Shown: piece after piece, positions 8,562 to 17,111 of the stretch | Layout: every line of letters begins with the position of its first letter | Numbering within the stretch: the stretch's first letter is position 1 | Origin: Polaribacter sp. SA4-10 | GTDB lineage: Bacteria; Bacteroidota; Bacteroidia; Flavobacteriales; Flavobacteriaceae | Length of the DNA: 64,000 nt | Assembly (NCBI RefSeq): GCF_002163835.1 | Contig: NZ_CP019331.1 | Coordinates: 682,001-746,000, forward strand | Reading direction: 5' to 3' | Position numbers and translations under genes: made by a program | The notes under the pieces: model-generated | Seen by the model: only the letters and a program-made list of their open reading frames with translations | Databases searched by the model: none | What the model was told of the DNA's origin: nothing

Positions 8562-9803
8562 ATGGAAAACTATAAAACAGAAAATATCCTAAAAACAGTT
8601 TTTGCTTTTTGTTCTTTATTCTTTGTTCTTTCAGCAGAAAGTCAAGAATTAGATACCTACATACAAGAAGCGTTCATAAATAACCCAGAAATTCAAAAGT
8701 TTGAATTGCAATATACTATAGCTTCTGAAAAAGTGAAGGAAGTAAATACGTTACCAAATACCGAAATTGGCGTAGGTTATTTTGTGAGTGCACCAGAAAC
8801 ACGAACAGGAGCGCAACGCTTTAAAGTATCTGCTAAACAAATGTTACCTTGGTTTGGAAACATTACGGCTAGAGAAAATTACGTTTCTTCCTTAGCAGAT
8901 GCTAAATATGAAGATATTACAATTGCCAAAAGAAAACTAATGGCTTCAATTTCTCAATCGTATTACAATTTGTATGCTAACAAAGCAAAACAAAAAGTAT
9001 TCGTAGAAAATATTGAATTATTAAAAACTTATGAGACTTTAGCATTAACATCTGTCGAAGTTGGTAAAGCATCCTTAGTAGATGTTTTACGTTTACAAAT
9101 GCGTCAAAATGAAATGCAACAATTATCAGCTATTTTGCGTCAACAATATTTCGCCGAACAAACTAATTTTAATAAACTTTTAAATCGTGATAAAGAGATT
9201 AAGGTTGATGTGATTACAGCGTTGTTAATTCCTTCAGAATATTTTGAAGTCAATTCTGGAAACTTAGCATTACATCCTGAGTTACTAAAATTTGATAAGC
9301 TTTATTATTCAGTAGAACAATCTGAATTGTTGAACCAAAAAGAGAGCAGTCCTATGATTGGTTTTGGTTTGGATTATATAAATGTTGAGAAGCGTCCAAA
9401 TTTAGATTTTAGCGACAATGGTAAGGATATAATAATGCCTATGGTTTCTATATCAATTCCAATTTTCAACAACAAATACAAATCTAAAACGAAACAAAAC
9501 GAGTTACAACAACAAGAGATTTTATCTCAAAAACAAGAACGTTTAAACAAATTAACAACTCGCTTAGACGAAGCTGTTAATAATAGAATTTCTGCACGTA
9601 TAAGTCATAAAACACAATCCAAAAACTTAAAAAAGGCTAAAAATGCACAAGACATTTTAATAAAAAGCTATGAAACTGAAACAATAGATTTTAAGGATGT
9701 TTTAGACATTCAGGAATTGCAATTGAAGTTTCAAATGAAGCAAGTAGAATCGGTAAAAACCTACTATGTGCAAAGCACAATTATTAATTATTTAACTCAG
9801 TAA
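8562..9803 (+). CDS. TolC-family outer membrane efflux protein of the metal pump
   Basis: 413 residues from the ATG at 8562. The frame can also start at 8535, overlapping the cusA stop. The later start gives a better signal peptide (KTVFAFCSLFFVLSAESQ) and is preferred. The long alpha-helical repeats with Gln, Lys and Glu are typical of TolC/OEP proteins. They run from about 40 to 200 and from 280 to 410, with the internal duplication of the family. It would form the outer-membrane channel (CusC role) joined to CusA through CusB. The next gene starts 3 bases after its stop. Confidence 0.88.
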   Translation: MENYKTENILKTVFAFCSLFFVLSAESQELDTYIQEAFINNPEIQKFELQYTIASEKVKEVNTLPNTEIGVGYFVSAPETRTGAQRFKVSAKQMLPWFGNITARENYVSSLADAKYEDITIAKRKLMASISQSYYNLYANKAKQKVFVENIELLKTYETLALTSVEVGKASLVDVLRLQMRQNEMQQLSAILRQQYFAEQTNFNKLLNRDKEIKVDVITALLIPSEYFEVNSGNLALHPELLKFDKLYYSVEQSELLNQKESSPMIGFGLDYINVEKRPNLDFSDNGKDIIMPMVSISIPIFNNKYKSKTKQNELQQQEILSQKQERLNKLTTRLDEAVNNRISARISHKTQSKNLKKAKNAQDILIKSYETETIDFKDVLDIQELQLKFQMKQVESVKTYYVQSTIINYLTQ

Positions 9804-9806
9804 AAA

Positions 9807-10544
9807 ATGAAACATACATATACGATAGAAGGCATGACTTGCGGAGGTTGCAAAGCGTCCGTTGAAAAATATTTAAACGAAATAGAACACGTTACCAATG
9901 TTTCTATTCATCTTGAGAAAGGAGAAGCAGAAGTTACAATGGATAAAAATATTACAACAGAAGTGCTACAAAAAGCATTGCCAGAGAAATATACACTTCT
10001 AGAGAAGCTAGAAAAAAACGTGTTTGCACCATCGAGTGCATCAAGTGCTACCATAGAAGCAGAAAAAAGCAAACTACAACAATTAAAACCGCTTTTACTT
10101 ATCATTTTTTATATAGGAATAGCAAGTATTCTTTTGCATTATAAAGATTGGAGTTGGAGCGAATTTATGCTCGATTTTATGGGTTTATTTTACATTGTAT
10201 TTAGCTTCTTTAAGATGTTGGATTTAAAAGGCTTTCCAGAATCTTTTAAAATGTACGATCCTTTGGCTAAAAGAATTCCAATCTATGGTTGGATCTATCC
10301 ATTTATTGAAACAGCTTTGGGAATACTATTTTTAATGCGATTTGAAATTGAAATAGCGTTAATTGTAACCTTGATTATTTTAGGAATTACAACTGTTGGT
10401 GTCACAAAAACTTTATTAGATAAAAAATCGATTAAATGTGCCTGCTTAGGTACAGCTTTAAAATTACCAATGACAGAAGCTACATTTATTGAAAATGCTA
10501 TTATGATAATCATGGCAGTACTAATGTTATTAAACATCTTTTAA
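9807..10544 (+). CDS. HMA domain fused to a MauE/DoxX-like membrane domain
   Basis: 245 residues. Residues 1-65 are a heavy-metal-associated domain with the metal-binding GMTCGGC (Cys12 and Cys15). Residues 88-245 form four hydrophobic helices resembling MauE-type redox membrane proteins, including KMYDPLAKRIPIYGWIYPF and a Cys pair in KCACLGTAL near residue 212. MauE-like proteins are linked to thiol redox transfer, so the fusion could move Cu(I) or electrons across the inner membrane. That role is inference. The gene sits between the TolC and CusB genes with gaps of 3 and 1 bases, so co-transcription is nearly certain. Confidence 0.82.
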   Translation: MKHTYTIEGMTCGGCKASVEKYLNEIEHVTNVSIHLEKGEAEVTMDKNITTEVLQKALPEKYTLLEKLEKNVFAPSSASSATIEAEKSKLQQLKPLLLIIFYIGIASILLHYKDWSWSEFMLDFMGLFYIVFSFFKMLDLKGFPESFKMYDPLAKRIPIYGWIYPFIETALGILFLMRFEIEIALIVTLIILGITTVGVTKTLLDKKSIKCACLGTALKLPMTEATFIENAIMIIMAVLMLLNIF

Positions 10545-10545
10545 A

Positions 10546-12318
10546 ATGAAAAAATATATAGTTTATATAGGAATATTAACTGCTGGATTACTACTAGGTT
10601 GGGTCTTATTTGGCAACTCATCAAGTAAAGAAACAGAACACAATCACGATAAAGTATCAGAAAAAAACCAAAAATGGACCTGCTCTATGCATCCACAAAT
10701 TATGCAACCAGAAGCAGGAGATTGTCCTATTTGTGGTATGGATTTAATTCCTGCAGAAACGAGTGCTGATGGTTTGGCAGCAGATCAATTTAAGTTAACA
10801 GAAAATGCTTTGTCTTTAGCTAACATTCAAACATCCGTTGTTGGTAATAGCAATCAAAAGGACAATTTTGTAAAATTATCTGGTAAAATTGTTAAAAATG
10901 AAGAATCTAATGCTGTTCAAGTAAGTTATTTCTCTGGACGAATTGAGAAATTAAATATCAGTTTTACTGGAGAAAAAATTAGTAAAGGGCAACTTTTAGC
11001 AACGATCTATTCACCAGAATTATATGCTGGGCAACAAGAACTTATTACTGCAAGTTCTTTAAAGGAATCTCAACCGGCCTTGTATAAAGCAGTTCGTAAT
11101 AAATTGAAATTATGGAAGCTTTCTGAAAAACAAATAAACCAAATTGAAACATCTCGTAAAGTAATAGAAAATTTCCCGGTTTATGCTACAGTTTCCGGCA
11201 CAGTTACTGAAAAATTAGTAGCACAAGGTGATTATGTCAAACAAGGGCAATCCTTATTGAAAATTACAAATTTAAATACGGTTTGGGGTAATTTTGATGT
11301 GTATGAAAATCAAATAAACAAGTTCAAAAAAGGGCAAGAAATTTTAGTAACAACAAATGCTTATGCAAATGAAGAGTTTAAGGGGAACGTAGATTTTATA
11401 GACCCCGTTTTAAATACTAAAACAAGAACAGTAACAGTAAGAGTTGTATTAAATAATAAGCATAACAAGTTTAAACCAGGAATGTTTGTTGAAGGAAAAA
11501 TTAAAGGAATCTCTTCCAACAAAGAAAAAGTAGTAACAATACCGTCTTCAGCTATTTTATGGACTGGTAAACGCTCTGTAGTATATTTGAAATCAAATCC
11601 TAATGAACCTATTTTTGAAATGCAAGAAATCACCTTAGGAAATAAAGTTGTTGATAATTATGAGGTATTAGAAGGCTTGAATAATGGTGATGAAATAGTA
11701 ACAAATGGAACGTTCACCGTTGATGCGGCTGCACAATTACAAGGTAAAAAATCAATGATGAATAAAGAAGGTGGTAAAACAACTACTGGTCATGAAGGAC
11801 ATCTTGGAATGAAAGAGACTGCTTCATTAAATAATGAGAAGCAGTCTAATAAAAATGAAAGGATTAAAGTTTCAGTAGACTTTCAAAATCAATTAAAAGT
11901 TGTTTTTAATGACTATATTTTTCTAAAAGATGCTTTGGTAAAAGATGATTCAAAAAACGTAATAAAAGAAGCAAAAAAACTATTGGAGAATCTTGTAAAA
12001 GTTGATATTAAACTATTAACAGATAATAAGGCTCATACGCATTGGATGACCTTAGAAAAAGAAATAAAAAGTGCAACAAATTCAATTTCAAAAACATCAA
12101 ATATAAAAGAGCAAAGAAATCATTTTAAACATGTATCATCCTATATAACAAATGCAATTGAAGTATTTGGAATAAATGAAAAGGTGTATCATCAATTTTG
12201 TCCTATGGCAGATAATAATAAAGGTGCCTATTGGTTAAGCAAGGAAGAAAAAGTAGTGAACCCCTATTTTGGCAATGCAATGCTTACCTGTGGAGAAGTA
12301 AAACAAATAATAGAATAA
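10546..12318 (+). CDS. cusB: CusB-type periplasmic adaptor with metal-binding domain and DUF3347
   Basis: 590 residues, longer than E. coli CusB (about 400). An N-terminal membrane anchor is followed by a heavy-metal-binding module WTCSMHPQIM...GDCPICGMDL (about 44-66), rich in Cys, Met and His. Then come the membrane-fusion hairpin, lipoyl-like (VYATVSGTVTEKLVAQGDYV) and beta-barrel domains of RND adaptors. The last 150 residues resemble DUF3347, including KVYHQFCPMADNNKGAYWLS and a closing MLTCGEV. This extension probably adds another metal site. The protein should bridge CusA and the TolC channel and hand over metal. Confidence 0.9.
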   Translation: MKKYIVYIGILTAGLLLGWVLFGNSSSKETEHNHDKVSEKNQKWTCSMHPQIMQPEAGDCPICGMDLIPAETSADGLAADQFKLTENALSLANIQTSVVGNSNQKDNFVKLSGKIVKNEESNAVQVSYFSGRIEKLNISFTGEKISKGQLLATIYSPELYAGQQELITASSLKESQPALYKAVRNKLKLWKLSEKQINQIETSRKVIENFPVYATVSGTVTEKLVAQGDYVKQGQSLLKITNLNTVWGNFDVYENQINKFKKGQEILVTTNAYANEEFKGNVDFIDPVLNTKTRTVTVRVVLNNKHNKFKPGMFVEGKIKGISSNKEKVVTIPSSAILWTGKRSVVYLKSNPNEPIFEMQEITLGNKVVDNYEVLEGLNNGDEIVTNGTFTVDAAAQLQGKKSMMNKEGGKTTTGHEGHLGMKETASLNNEKQSNKNERIKVSVDFQNQLKVVFNDYIFLKDALVKDDSKNVIKEAKKLLENLVKVDIKLLTDNKAHTHWMTLEKEIKSATNSISKTSNIKEQRNHFKHVSSYITNAIEVFGINEKVYHQFCPMADNNKGAYWLSKEEKVVNPYFGNAMLTCGEVKQIIE

Positions 12319-12338
12319 TAACAATTAAATTTTAAACA

Positions 12339-12779
12339 ATGAAGAAAGTAATTTTAAGTGTCGCTTTAATAACTGCAATGTGTTTTAGTAGTTGTAAAAA
12401 TGAAGCCAAAAAAGAAACAAAAACGGTAACTACTGAAGTCTCAAAAGAGGTTGCAATGACCGCTATTAGTTTTGGTGTAAGAGGAAACTGCGGAATGTGT
12501 AAAAGCACTATTGAAAAAGCAGCGAATGGTGTTGAAGGTGTAGGAACTGCAACTTGGGATGTAGATAAAAAGAAAATTGATGTATCTTTTGATGCTACAA
12601 AAACAGATGCAATGTCAGTTCATAAAGCAATTGCTGCCTCTGGTTATGATACAGAAAAAGTTGCAGGAAGTGAAGAAGCTTATAAAGATTTACCTGGTTG
12701 TTGTAAATACGACCACGAAATGATGATGAATCTAGCTGGTGAAATGAAAGAGAAAGATCATTCAACTCACAATCATTAA
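12339..12779 (+). CDS. HMA-domain lipoprotein, periplasmic metal chaperone
   Basis: 146 residues. The lipobox CFSSC gives Cys19 as lipidation site. A heavy-metal-associated domain spans about 43-110 with metal ligands GNCGMC (Cys51 and Cys54). The C-terminus adds more candidate ligands: PGCCKYDHEMMMN and a His-rich tail ending HSTHNH. As last gene of the copper export operon, it probably binds Cu(I) in the periplasm and delivers it to the CusB/CusA complex, doing the job of CusF with a different fold. That role is inferred from context. A strong terminator follows within 12 bases. Confidence 0.85.
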   Translation: MKKVILSVALITAMCFSSCKNEAKKETKTVTTEVSKEVAMTAISFGVRGNCGMCKSTIEKAANGVEGVGTATWDVDKKKIDVSFDATKTDAMSVHKAIAASGYDTEKVAGSEEAYKDLPGCCKYDHEMMMNLAGEMKEKDHSTHNH

Positions 12780-12790
12780 AAGTAAAATAA

Positions 12791-12834
12791 TAAAACCTAT
12801 TAAAATGTGTTCATTTTAATAGGTTTTATTTTAA
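12791..12834 (+). terminator. Strong terminator closing the metal export operon
   Basis: A 17-bp perfect stem TAAAACCTATTAAAATG / CATTTTAATAGGTTTTA encloses a TGTT loop and is followed by TTTTAAAA. It begins 11 bases after the HMA lipoprotein stop. On the minus strand the A-run before the stem also gives a T-tail, so it could act in both directions. Confidence 0.85.
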
Positions 12835-13022
12835 AATTCGAGTAAACAAATTCCATTTAAAAAGAGTAAACTCCCCTCCTATATTAAGATTCATAAAAAA
12901 TAGGTATTCACAAGACTGCTATTATTTTTTTTGAAGAATTTTATACATCTCACAAAAAAGTTAGATTTCCTTACAGGGTAGAAGAAACTTCATAAATAAA
13001 ACGACTCAACGTATTAAATCCC

Positions 13023-13030
13023 TAAATTTG
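13023..13030 (+). promoter_or_regulatory. Bacteroidota -7 promoter element (TAAATTTG)
   Basis: TAAATTTG matches TAnnTTTG and ends 30 bases before the ATG at 13061. An in-frame TTG is part of this element, so translation from it is unlikely. Confidence 0.55.
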
Positions 13031-13060
13031 CAAACATATGTAAAACAGATAAACCTTAAA

Positions 13061-13507
13061 ATGAATACTATAATACAAGCGATACCTGTTTTAGATTTAG
13101 ATGGCTTTGCTATAGATTTAATGAAAGTATATGCTAATAAAGTGTTGCTACTAATTATTTATAACAATGATTGTTTGGGGTGTACAGGACGCGCAATTCC
13201 TTTGGCTTATGAATTTCAGCAACAATATCCATCCATTCAAGTTTTAGGTATTCATGCTAATTTTGTAAATAGAGAAGCAACAAAAGCGACTATTAAAAGT
13301 GTTTTTACTAGTGGCGAGAATCCGTTTCCTATTTATATAGATGAACATCACAAGGTTTTTGACCAATTTAATGCAGAAGGGACACCACATTGGGTACTAA
13401 TTTCAGAAAAAGGAGAACTGTTTCGTTCATTTTTTGGATCGCAAGATAATGCACAAAATCGTTTATTTTATGCGCTAGAAAGTCTTGTTAAAAATAATAA
13501 CGAATAA
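13061..13507 (+). CDS. Thioredoxin-like / TlpA-type redoxin
   Basis: 148 residues with a thioredoxin fold. The active-site motif is NDCLGC (Cys38 and Cys41), in the position of WCxxC, followed by helix residues TGRAIPLAYEF. The cis-Pro region is visible in GTPHWVLISEKGELFRSFFG. No signal peptide is seen, so it is probably cytoplasmic. It may act as a thiol-disulfide reductase or peroxidase-like protein; the substrate is unknown. An in-frame TTG upstream overlaps the promoter, so ATG 13061 is chosen. The next gene follows 22 bases on and may be co-transcribed. Confidence 0.8.
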   Translation: MNTIIQAIPVLDLDGFAIDLMKVYANKVLLLIIYNNDCLGCTGRAIPLAYEFQQQYPSIQVLGIHANFVNREATKATIKSVFTSGENPFPIYIDEHHKVFDQFNAEGTPHWVLISEKGELFRSFFGSQDNAQNRLFYALESLVKNNNE

Positions 13508-13529
13508 GCACAATAATAGAAACAAAAAC

Positions 13530-14168
13530 ATGGTTATATCTAAATTACATTATATATCTCAAGGAAACACAGCAGAAGAGCAAATAGAGAACATACAAAA
13601 AGCGTGTTCAGCTGGTGCAGAATTAGTGCAATTAAATTTTAAAAGTGTTTCCGACGAAATATTTTTAAAATTAGCAAAAGAAGCGAGAGAAATCACAGCT
13701 CATTTTCAAACAAGATTAATTATTAATTCGCATTATAAAATAGCAAAAGAAGTAAAAGCAGATGGTGTACATTTAGAAAAAACAGACACCTGCCCTACGA
13801 TTGCTAGAATACATGTATTCACTTGGCAAATTATTGGCGGTACAGCAAATACGGTACAAGATTGTGAAACATTGCTTGAAAAACAAGTAGATTATATTAG
13901 TTTAAGTCCTTTTAGAGCTATAGATAAAAATAATACTTCTCCTGTTTTAGGTTTAAATGGTTATAAAGAAATTACTGAAGCCTTAAAAAGCGAAACACCT
14001 ATTATTGGTTTTGGAGGCATTACCACAGAAGATGTTAAAGGTATTTTAGAAACAGGTGTTTCTGGAGTTGCAGTATCTGAAGAAATTACCAAAAACTTTG
14101 ATATCATAAAAACATTTAATCAATTGTTAAATGCATCTTCTACCGAAGAGAAGCGTCATACGTTTTAA
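13530..14168 (+). CDS. Thiamine phosphate synthase family protein (ThiE-like)
   Basis: About 212 residues, a TIM-barrel of the TMP synthase/TenI superfamily. Recognised blocks are KLHYISQG at the N-terminus, VQLNFKS (QLR-K region), RLIINSHYKIAKEVKADGVHLEK (substrate strand), YISLSPFRAIDKN (phosphate loop) and IIGFGGITTEDV. ThiE joins HMP-PP and THZ-P to form thiamine phosphate. No other thi gene is nearby, and GVHL is followed by EKTDT rather than the usual GQxD, so this may be a stand-alone paralogue such as a TenI-like protein. ATG 13530 gives the normal N-terminus. An upstream TTG at 13485 would overlap the previous gene. Confidence 0.75.
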   Translation: MVISKLHYISQGNTAEEQIENIQKACSAGAELVQLNFKSVSDEIFLKLAKEAREITAHFQTRLIINSHYKIAKEVKADGVHLEKTDTCPTIARIHVFTWQIIGGTANTVQDCETLLEKQVDYISLSPFRAIDKNNTSPVLGLNGYKEITEALKSETPIIGFGGITTEDVKGILETGVSGVAVSEEITKNFDIIKTFNQLLNASSTEEKRHTF

Positions 14169-14221
14169 TGAATCAATCGTTAGTATAAAGATTATTTTTA
14201 GTTCTAATTATTGAGGTTGTT

Positions 14222-15361
14222 TTAAATCTTTTTTAAATGATTAAATACACTTATCGTTAAAGGAATAAACATAAATCCACCAATTATAAATACGATAAAC
14301 GCTTTTTGCAACCCAAAAGACGCTGCTAAATACCCAATTAAAGGAGGGCCTAAAAACATACCAATTGTAGAATAAGTTCCTACGATTGAAATAACGATTC
14401 CTATAGAATATTTTTTTGCTTTACCTGCCAATATAAATGTCATAGGAAAAAGACCTGAAACACCTATACCTACCAAACAAAAACCAATTAGTGCAGGCCA
14501 AAATGCAGGAACAATTACGGCAATTGAAACTCCACTCATTATTAAAACGGAACTTAAAAAATATAATTTTTTCATTCCAAAATAATCGATAAGCTTATCT
14601 ATACTTAATCTATAAATAGACATACAAATCATAAAAAGTAAATATCCGTAGGTAAAAACTTCTTCTTTTATTACATCTTTAAAGTAAACACCATTCCAAT
14701 CGTACATTCCACCTTCACAAACAGCAGCAAAAAACACCATTAACCCTAAAAGCATAATGTACTTGTTGGGCTTTCCTAACTTAAATTTATTTCCATCTTT
14801 AGCCTTATCATTTTTTATTAAATAAGGATATGCAATAAAAATAGTAATCAATGTAAAAATAGCAACCATTAAGAAATGTGCTTGAATAGAAATGTTTAGT
14901 TTAAGCATTAAGGTTGTAAATAAAACGCCTATTATTCCACCAATGCTCCATAAACCATGGAAAGAACCAATAATCCGTTTTTCAAATTTTTCTTGTAAAG
15001 AAATAGATTGTGTATTGATCGCTATATTTATAATTCTTATACTTATTGCAAACAGAAATAAAGCGAAAATAAGTAAGGGTAAACTGGTAGCAATACCAAT
15101 TAAAAAAAGTGATATAGAAAAGAATATATAGGAAAATTGTTGTGGTATTCTACTATCATATTTTGACACCAACCAACCAGAAAGTGGAATACCAATAACA
15201 GCACTCGCAGGCATTATCATTAACATATTACCTAATTGTTCTTCACTAAAATTAAAATTGTCTTTTATTGTTGGAATACGTGATGCCCAAGAAGAAAAAC
15301 AAATACCTGATAATAAAAAATAGGTTGAAAGTGAAATGCGCTGTAAACTTCTTTCTTGCAT
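14222..15361 (-). CDS. MFS transporter (YbjJ-like)
   Basis: 379 residues with twelve predicted membrane helices. The N-terminal sequence SGICFSSWASRIPTIKDNF resembles the YbjJ/FucP-like branch of the major facilitator superfamily. The intracellular loop after TM2 contains GWLVSKYDSR, a form of the MFS motif A. C-terminal half helices include GIGVSGLFPMTFILAGK. The substrate cannot be derived; relatives are often near sugar genes, but none is nearby here. It is convergent with the thiE-like gene, and about 50 bases separate their stops. Confidence 0.82.
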   Translation of the reverse strand: MQERSLQRISLSTYFLLSGICFSSWASRIPTIKDNFNFSEEQLGNMLMIMPASAVIGIPLSGWLVSKYDSRIPQQFSYIFFSISLFLIGIATSLPLLIFALFLFAISIRIINIAINTQSISLQEKFEKRIIGSFHGLWSIGGIIGVLFTTLMLKLNISIQAHFLMVAIFTLITIFIAYPYLIKNDKAKDGNKFKLGKPNKYIMLLGLMVFFAAVCEGGMYDWNGVYFKDVIKEEVFTYGYLLFMICMSIYRLSIDKLIDYFGMKKLYFLSSVLIMSGVSIAVIVPAFWPALIGFCLVGIGVSGLFPMTFILAGKAKKYSIGIVISIVGTYSTIGMFLGPPLIGYLAASFGLQKAFIVFIIGGFMFIPLTISVFNHLKKI

Positions 15362-15443
15362 TTATAAAAAACATTTAAATGCAAAAATAATTCTTTCCAA
15401 GAATTGAAAGGTATTTTAAATTTAATTTTTTAAGTTATTTTAT

Positions 15444-16550
15444 CTAAGCAACACCAACTATTTCTTTTTCACCTAATTGTTTAAGCATTTTTGTGTGATC
15501 TATAATGGCTTGTAACATTGATTTTTTAACATGGTAAGGCATCCCAAACTCTTCTGCAGTATCTGCTACAATTTTTGTTAGTTTTTTATAATGTACATGA
15601 CACACATCTGGTAAAACATGATGTTCTACCTGGTAATTTAAGCCCCCAATTAACCAAAATAGGATGTTGCTTTTTGGAGAAAAATTTGTTGTTGTTGCAA
15701 ACTGATGGCCATACCAATTGTTATTCATCATTCCTTGTTCATCTGGTAATGGAAAAGTAGTATCTGGCATTATATGTGCTATTTGAAAAACAATACTTAC
15801 TAAAAGTCCGGTTACAAAATGCATACATAAAAAAGCCAATAAAATAAGATACCATGAAAATGGAAGCATAATCATTGGTAGAATTAATGCATAAGAGTAA
15901 TAAAATATTTTCCATGCCGTCATGGCTATTAATGTTTTTTTATACTCGTTTTTCTTGTTTAAAAACCCCATATCTCTAAAGCGCTTTAAGCGCACAAAAT
16001 CTTTTGTAGTAATCCAAGAAATAGTAGATAAGCTATAAAAAAACCAAATATAAATATGTTGGTATTGGTGCATCCAATAGTGTTTTGCATTTGGTGAAAA
16101 ACGCAAAAAATAAGGTGCATTTAAATCGTCATCTGCATGATCTATATTGGTATACGTATGATGTAAAACATTGTGCTGTATTCTCCAAACGCTTGCATTT
16201 CCACCAATAAGATTAAACGAATAGCTTAAAAGAGTATTGATTGTTATATTTTTAGCATAGGATCCATGTATTGCATCATGCATTACGCCCATTCCTATTC
16301 CAGACATTCCAAAACCACTAATAATATAAAGTAAAAAAAGTAACCTTATATCTGTTATAGAACCAGTACCTAGTAATATTAAGGGCCCAAAAAACAAAGA
16401 AAGCATGATAACCGTTTTTGTTACCATAGTTGCATTGGCATTTCTGCTTTTTTTATTGGTTTTAAAATAAGTATTTACCCTTTTTCTTAATGTTTTAGAA
16501 AAGTCGGGGTTTATGTCTCTTGAAAATTGTGGAGTTTCGATACTATTAAT
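15444..16550 (-). CDS. Membrane fatty acid desaturase (acyl-CoA/acyl-lipid), probable ATT start
   Basis: All three His boxes of membrane di-iron desaturases are present: HDAIH, HNVLHH and QVEHH (about residues 91-95, 126-131 and 307-311). Four or more membrane helices lie between them. The enzyme inserts a double bond into fatty acyl chains and so tunes membrane fluidity. The first ATG is at 16427, but the frame upstream stays open for 41 further codons that read like a family N-terminus (ETPQFSRDINPDFSKTLRKR and VNTYFKTN). No ATG, GTG or TTG occurs there. The only plausible initiator next to the upstream stop (16554-16556) is ATT at 16550. The extended length of 368 residues fits the family better than 327. 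Confidence 0.8.
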   Translation of the reverse strand: MNSIETPQFSRDINPDFSKTLRKRVNTYFKTNKKSRNANATMVTKTVIMLSLFFGPLILLGTGSITDIRLLFLLYIISGFGMSGIGMGVMHDAIHGSYAKNITINTLLSYSFNLIGGNASVWRIQHNVLHHTYTNIDHADDDLNAPYFLRFSPNAKHYWMHQYQHIYIWFFYSLSTISWITTKDFVRLKRFRDMGFLNKKNEYKKTLIAMTAWKIFYYSYALILPMIMLPFSWYLILLAFLCMHFVTGLLVSIVFQIAHIMPDTTFPLPDEQGMMNNNWYGHQFATTTNFSPKSNILFWLIGGLNYQVEHHVLPDVCHVHYKKLTKIVADTAEEFGMPYHVKKSMLQAIIDHTKMLKQLGEKEIVGVA

Positions 16551-16556
16551 TTTTTA

Positions 16557-16982
16557 ATTAGAATTTTGCAACGCATCAGAATTTTAAACTGAATTACGAA
16601 TTTTAAAAATTGAAAAAAACAAAGAATTAATCAAAGGGGAAAAATAAAAAAGCTCTTTAACAACTAATATTGTAAATATAGGTTAAATAACACTCCTACT
16701 TTTAGATAATGCTTTAATTAGTGATTATTAAATTTATAGTGATAAAAAAATAACAATGAATTTCACTTAAAAATTATTTCCCAATCAAGAATCACATACA
16801 TAATACCTAGTAAAATGAAGCTATAAAATAAGCATGCCTTAATTGAAATACTTCAAAATAGGAAAACAGCGTTACAATAGAACTTACTTGAAATAGTATT
16901 GAAACTCTTTTAAAACCTCTAGGTTCTTTATTATTGATCTAATCGTTTTTATATTAAAAAGAAGCTACTCCTTAAAAAATGA
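16557..16982. other. Intergenic region without visible gene
   Basis: This is an AT-rich stretch between the desaturase start and the cold-shock remnant. It must hold the desaturase promoter on the minus strand. A CTTTG (16610-16614 on the plus strand as CAAAG) and a TAAAATTCG further down are possible -33 and -7 boxes but match poorly. No reading frame, tRNA or strong hairpin is seen. Confidence 0.4.
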
Positions 16983-17014
16983 CAAAAAAAAATCCCATCA
17001 ATTTTATTGATGGG
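16983..17014 (-). terminator. Terminator attached to the cold-shock gene remnant
   Basis: On the minus strand the stem CCCATCAAT / ATTGATGGG is followed by ATTTTTTTTTT. It is nearly identical to the terminator behind the intact cold-shock gene at 18591-18620, so the terminator was duplicated together with the gene end. It also serves the cotH gene. Confidence 0.75.
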
Positions 17015-17039
17015 CTTTTATAAAACTTTAAGTATCGAT

Positions 17040-17101
17040 TTAGACAACTTTTACGTTAAATATGTTTAATCCTTTGTTTCCTTATTGACTATCAAATTCA
17101 A
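17040..17101 (-). pseudogene. 3' remnant of a cold-shock protein gene
   Basis: The minus strand encodes a close copy of the last 20 codons of the intact csp gene at 18646: GNKGLN(x)xNVKV with the stop in the same place. It carries an in-frame TAA where the intact gene has a Glu codon, and nothing upstream of about 17101 matches. The downstream sequence up to and including the terminator also matches. It is a dead 3' fragment, not a gene. Confidence 0.8.
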
Positions 17102-17111
17102 ATGAAGCCGC

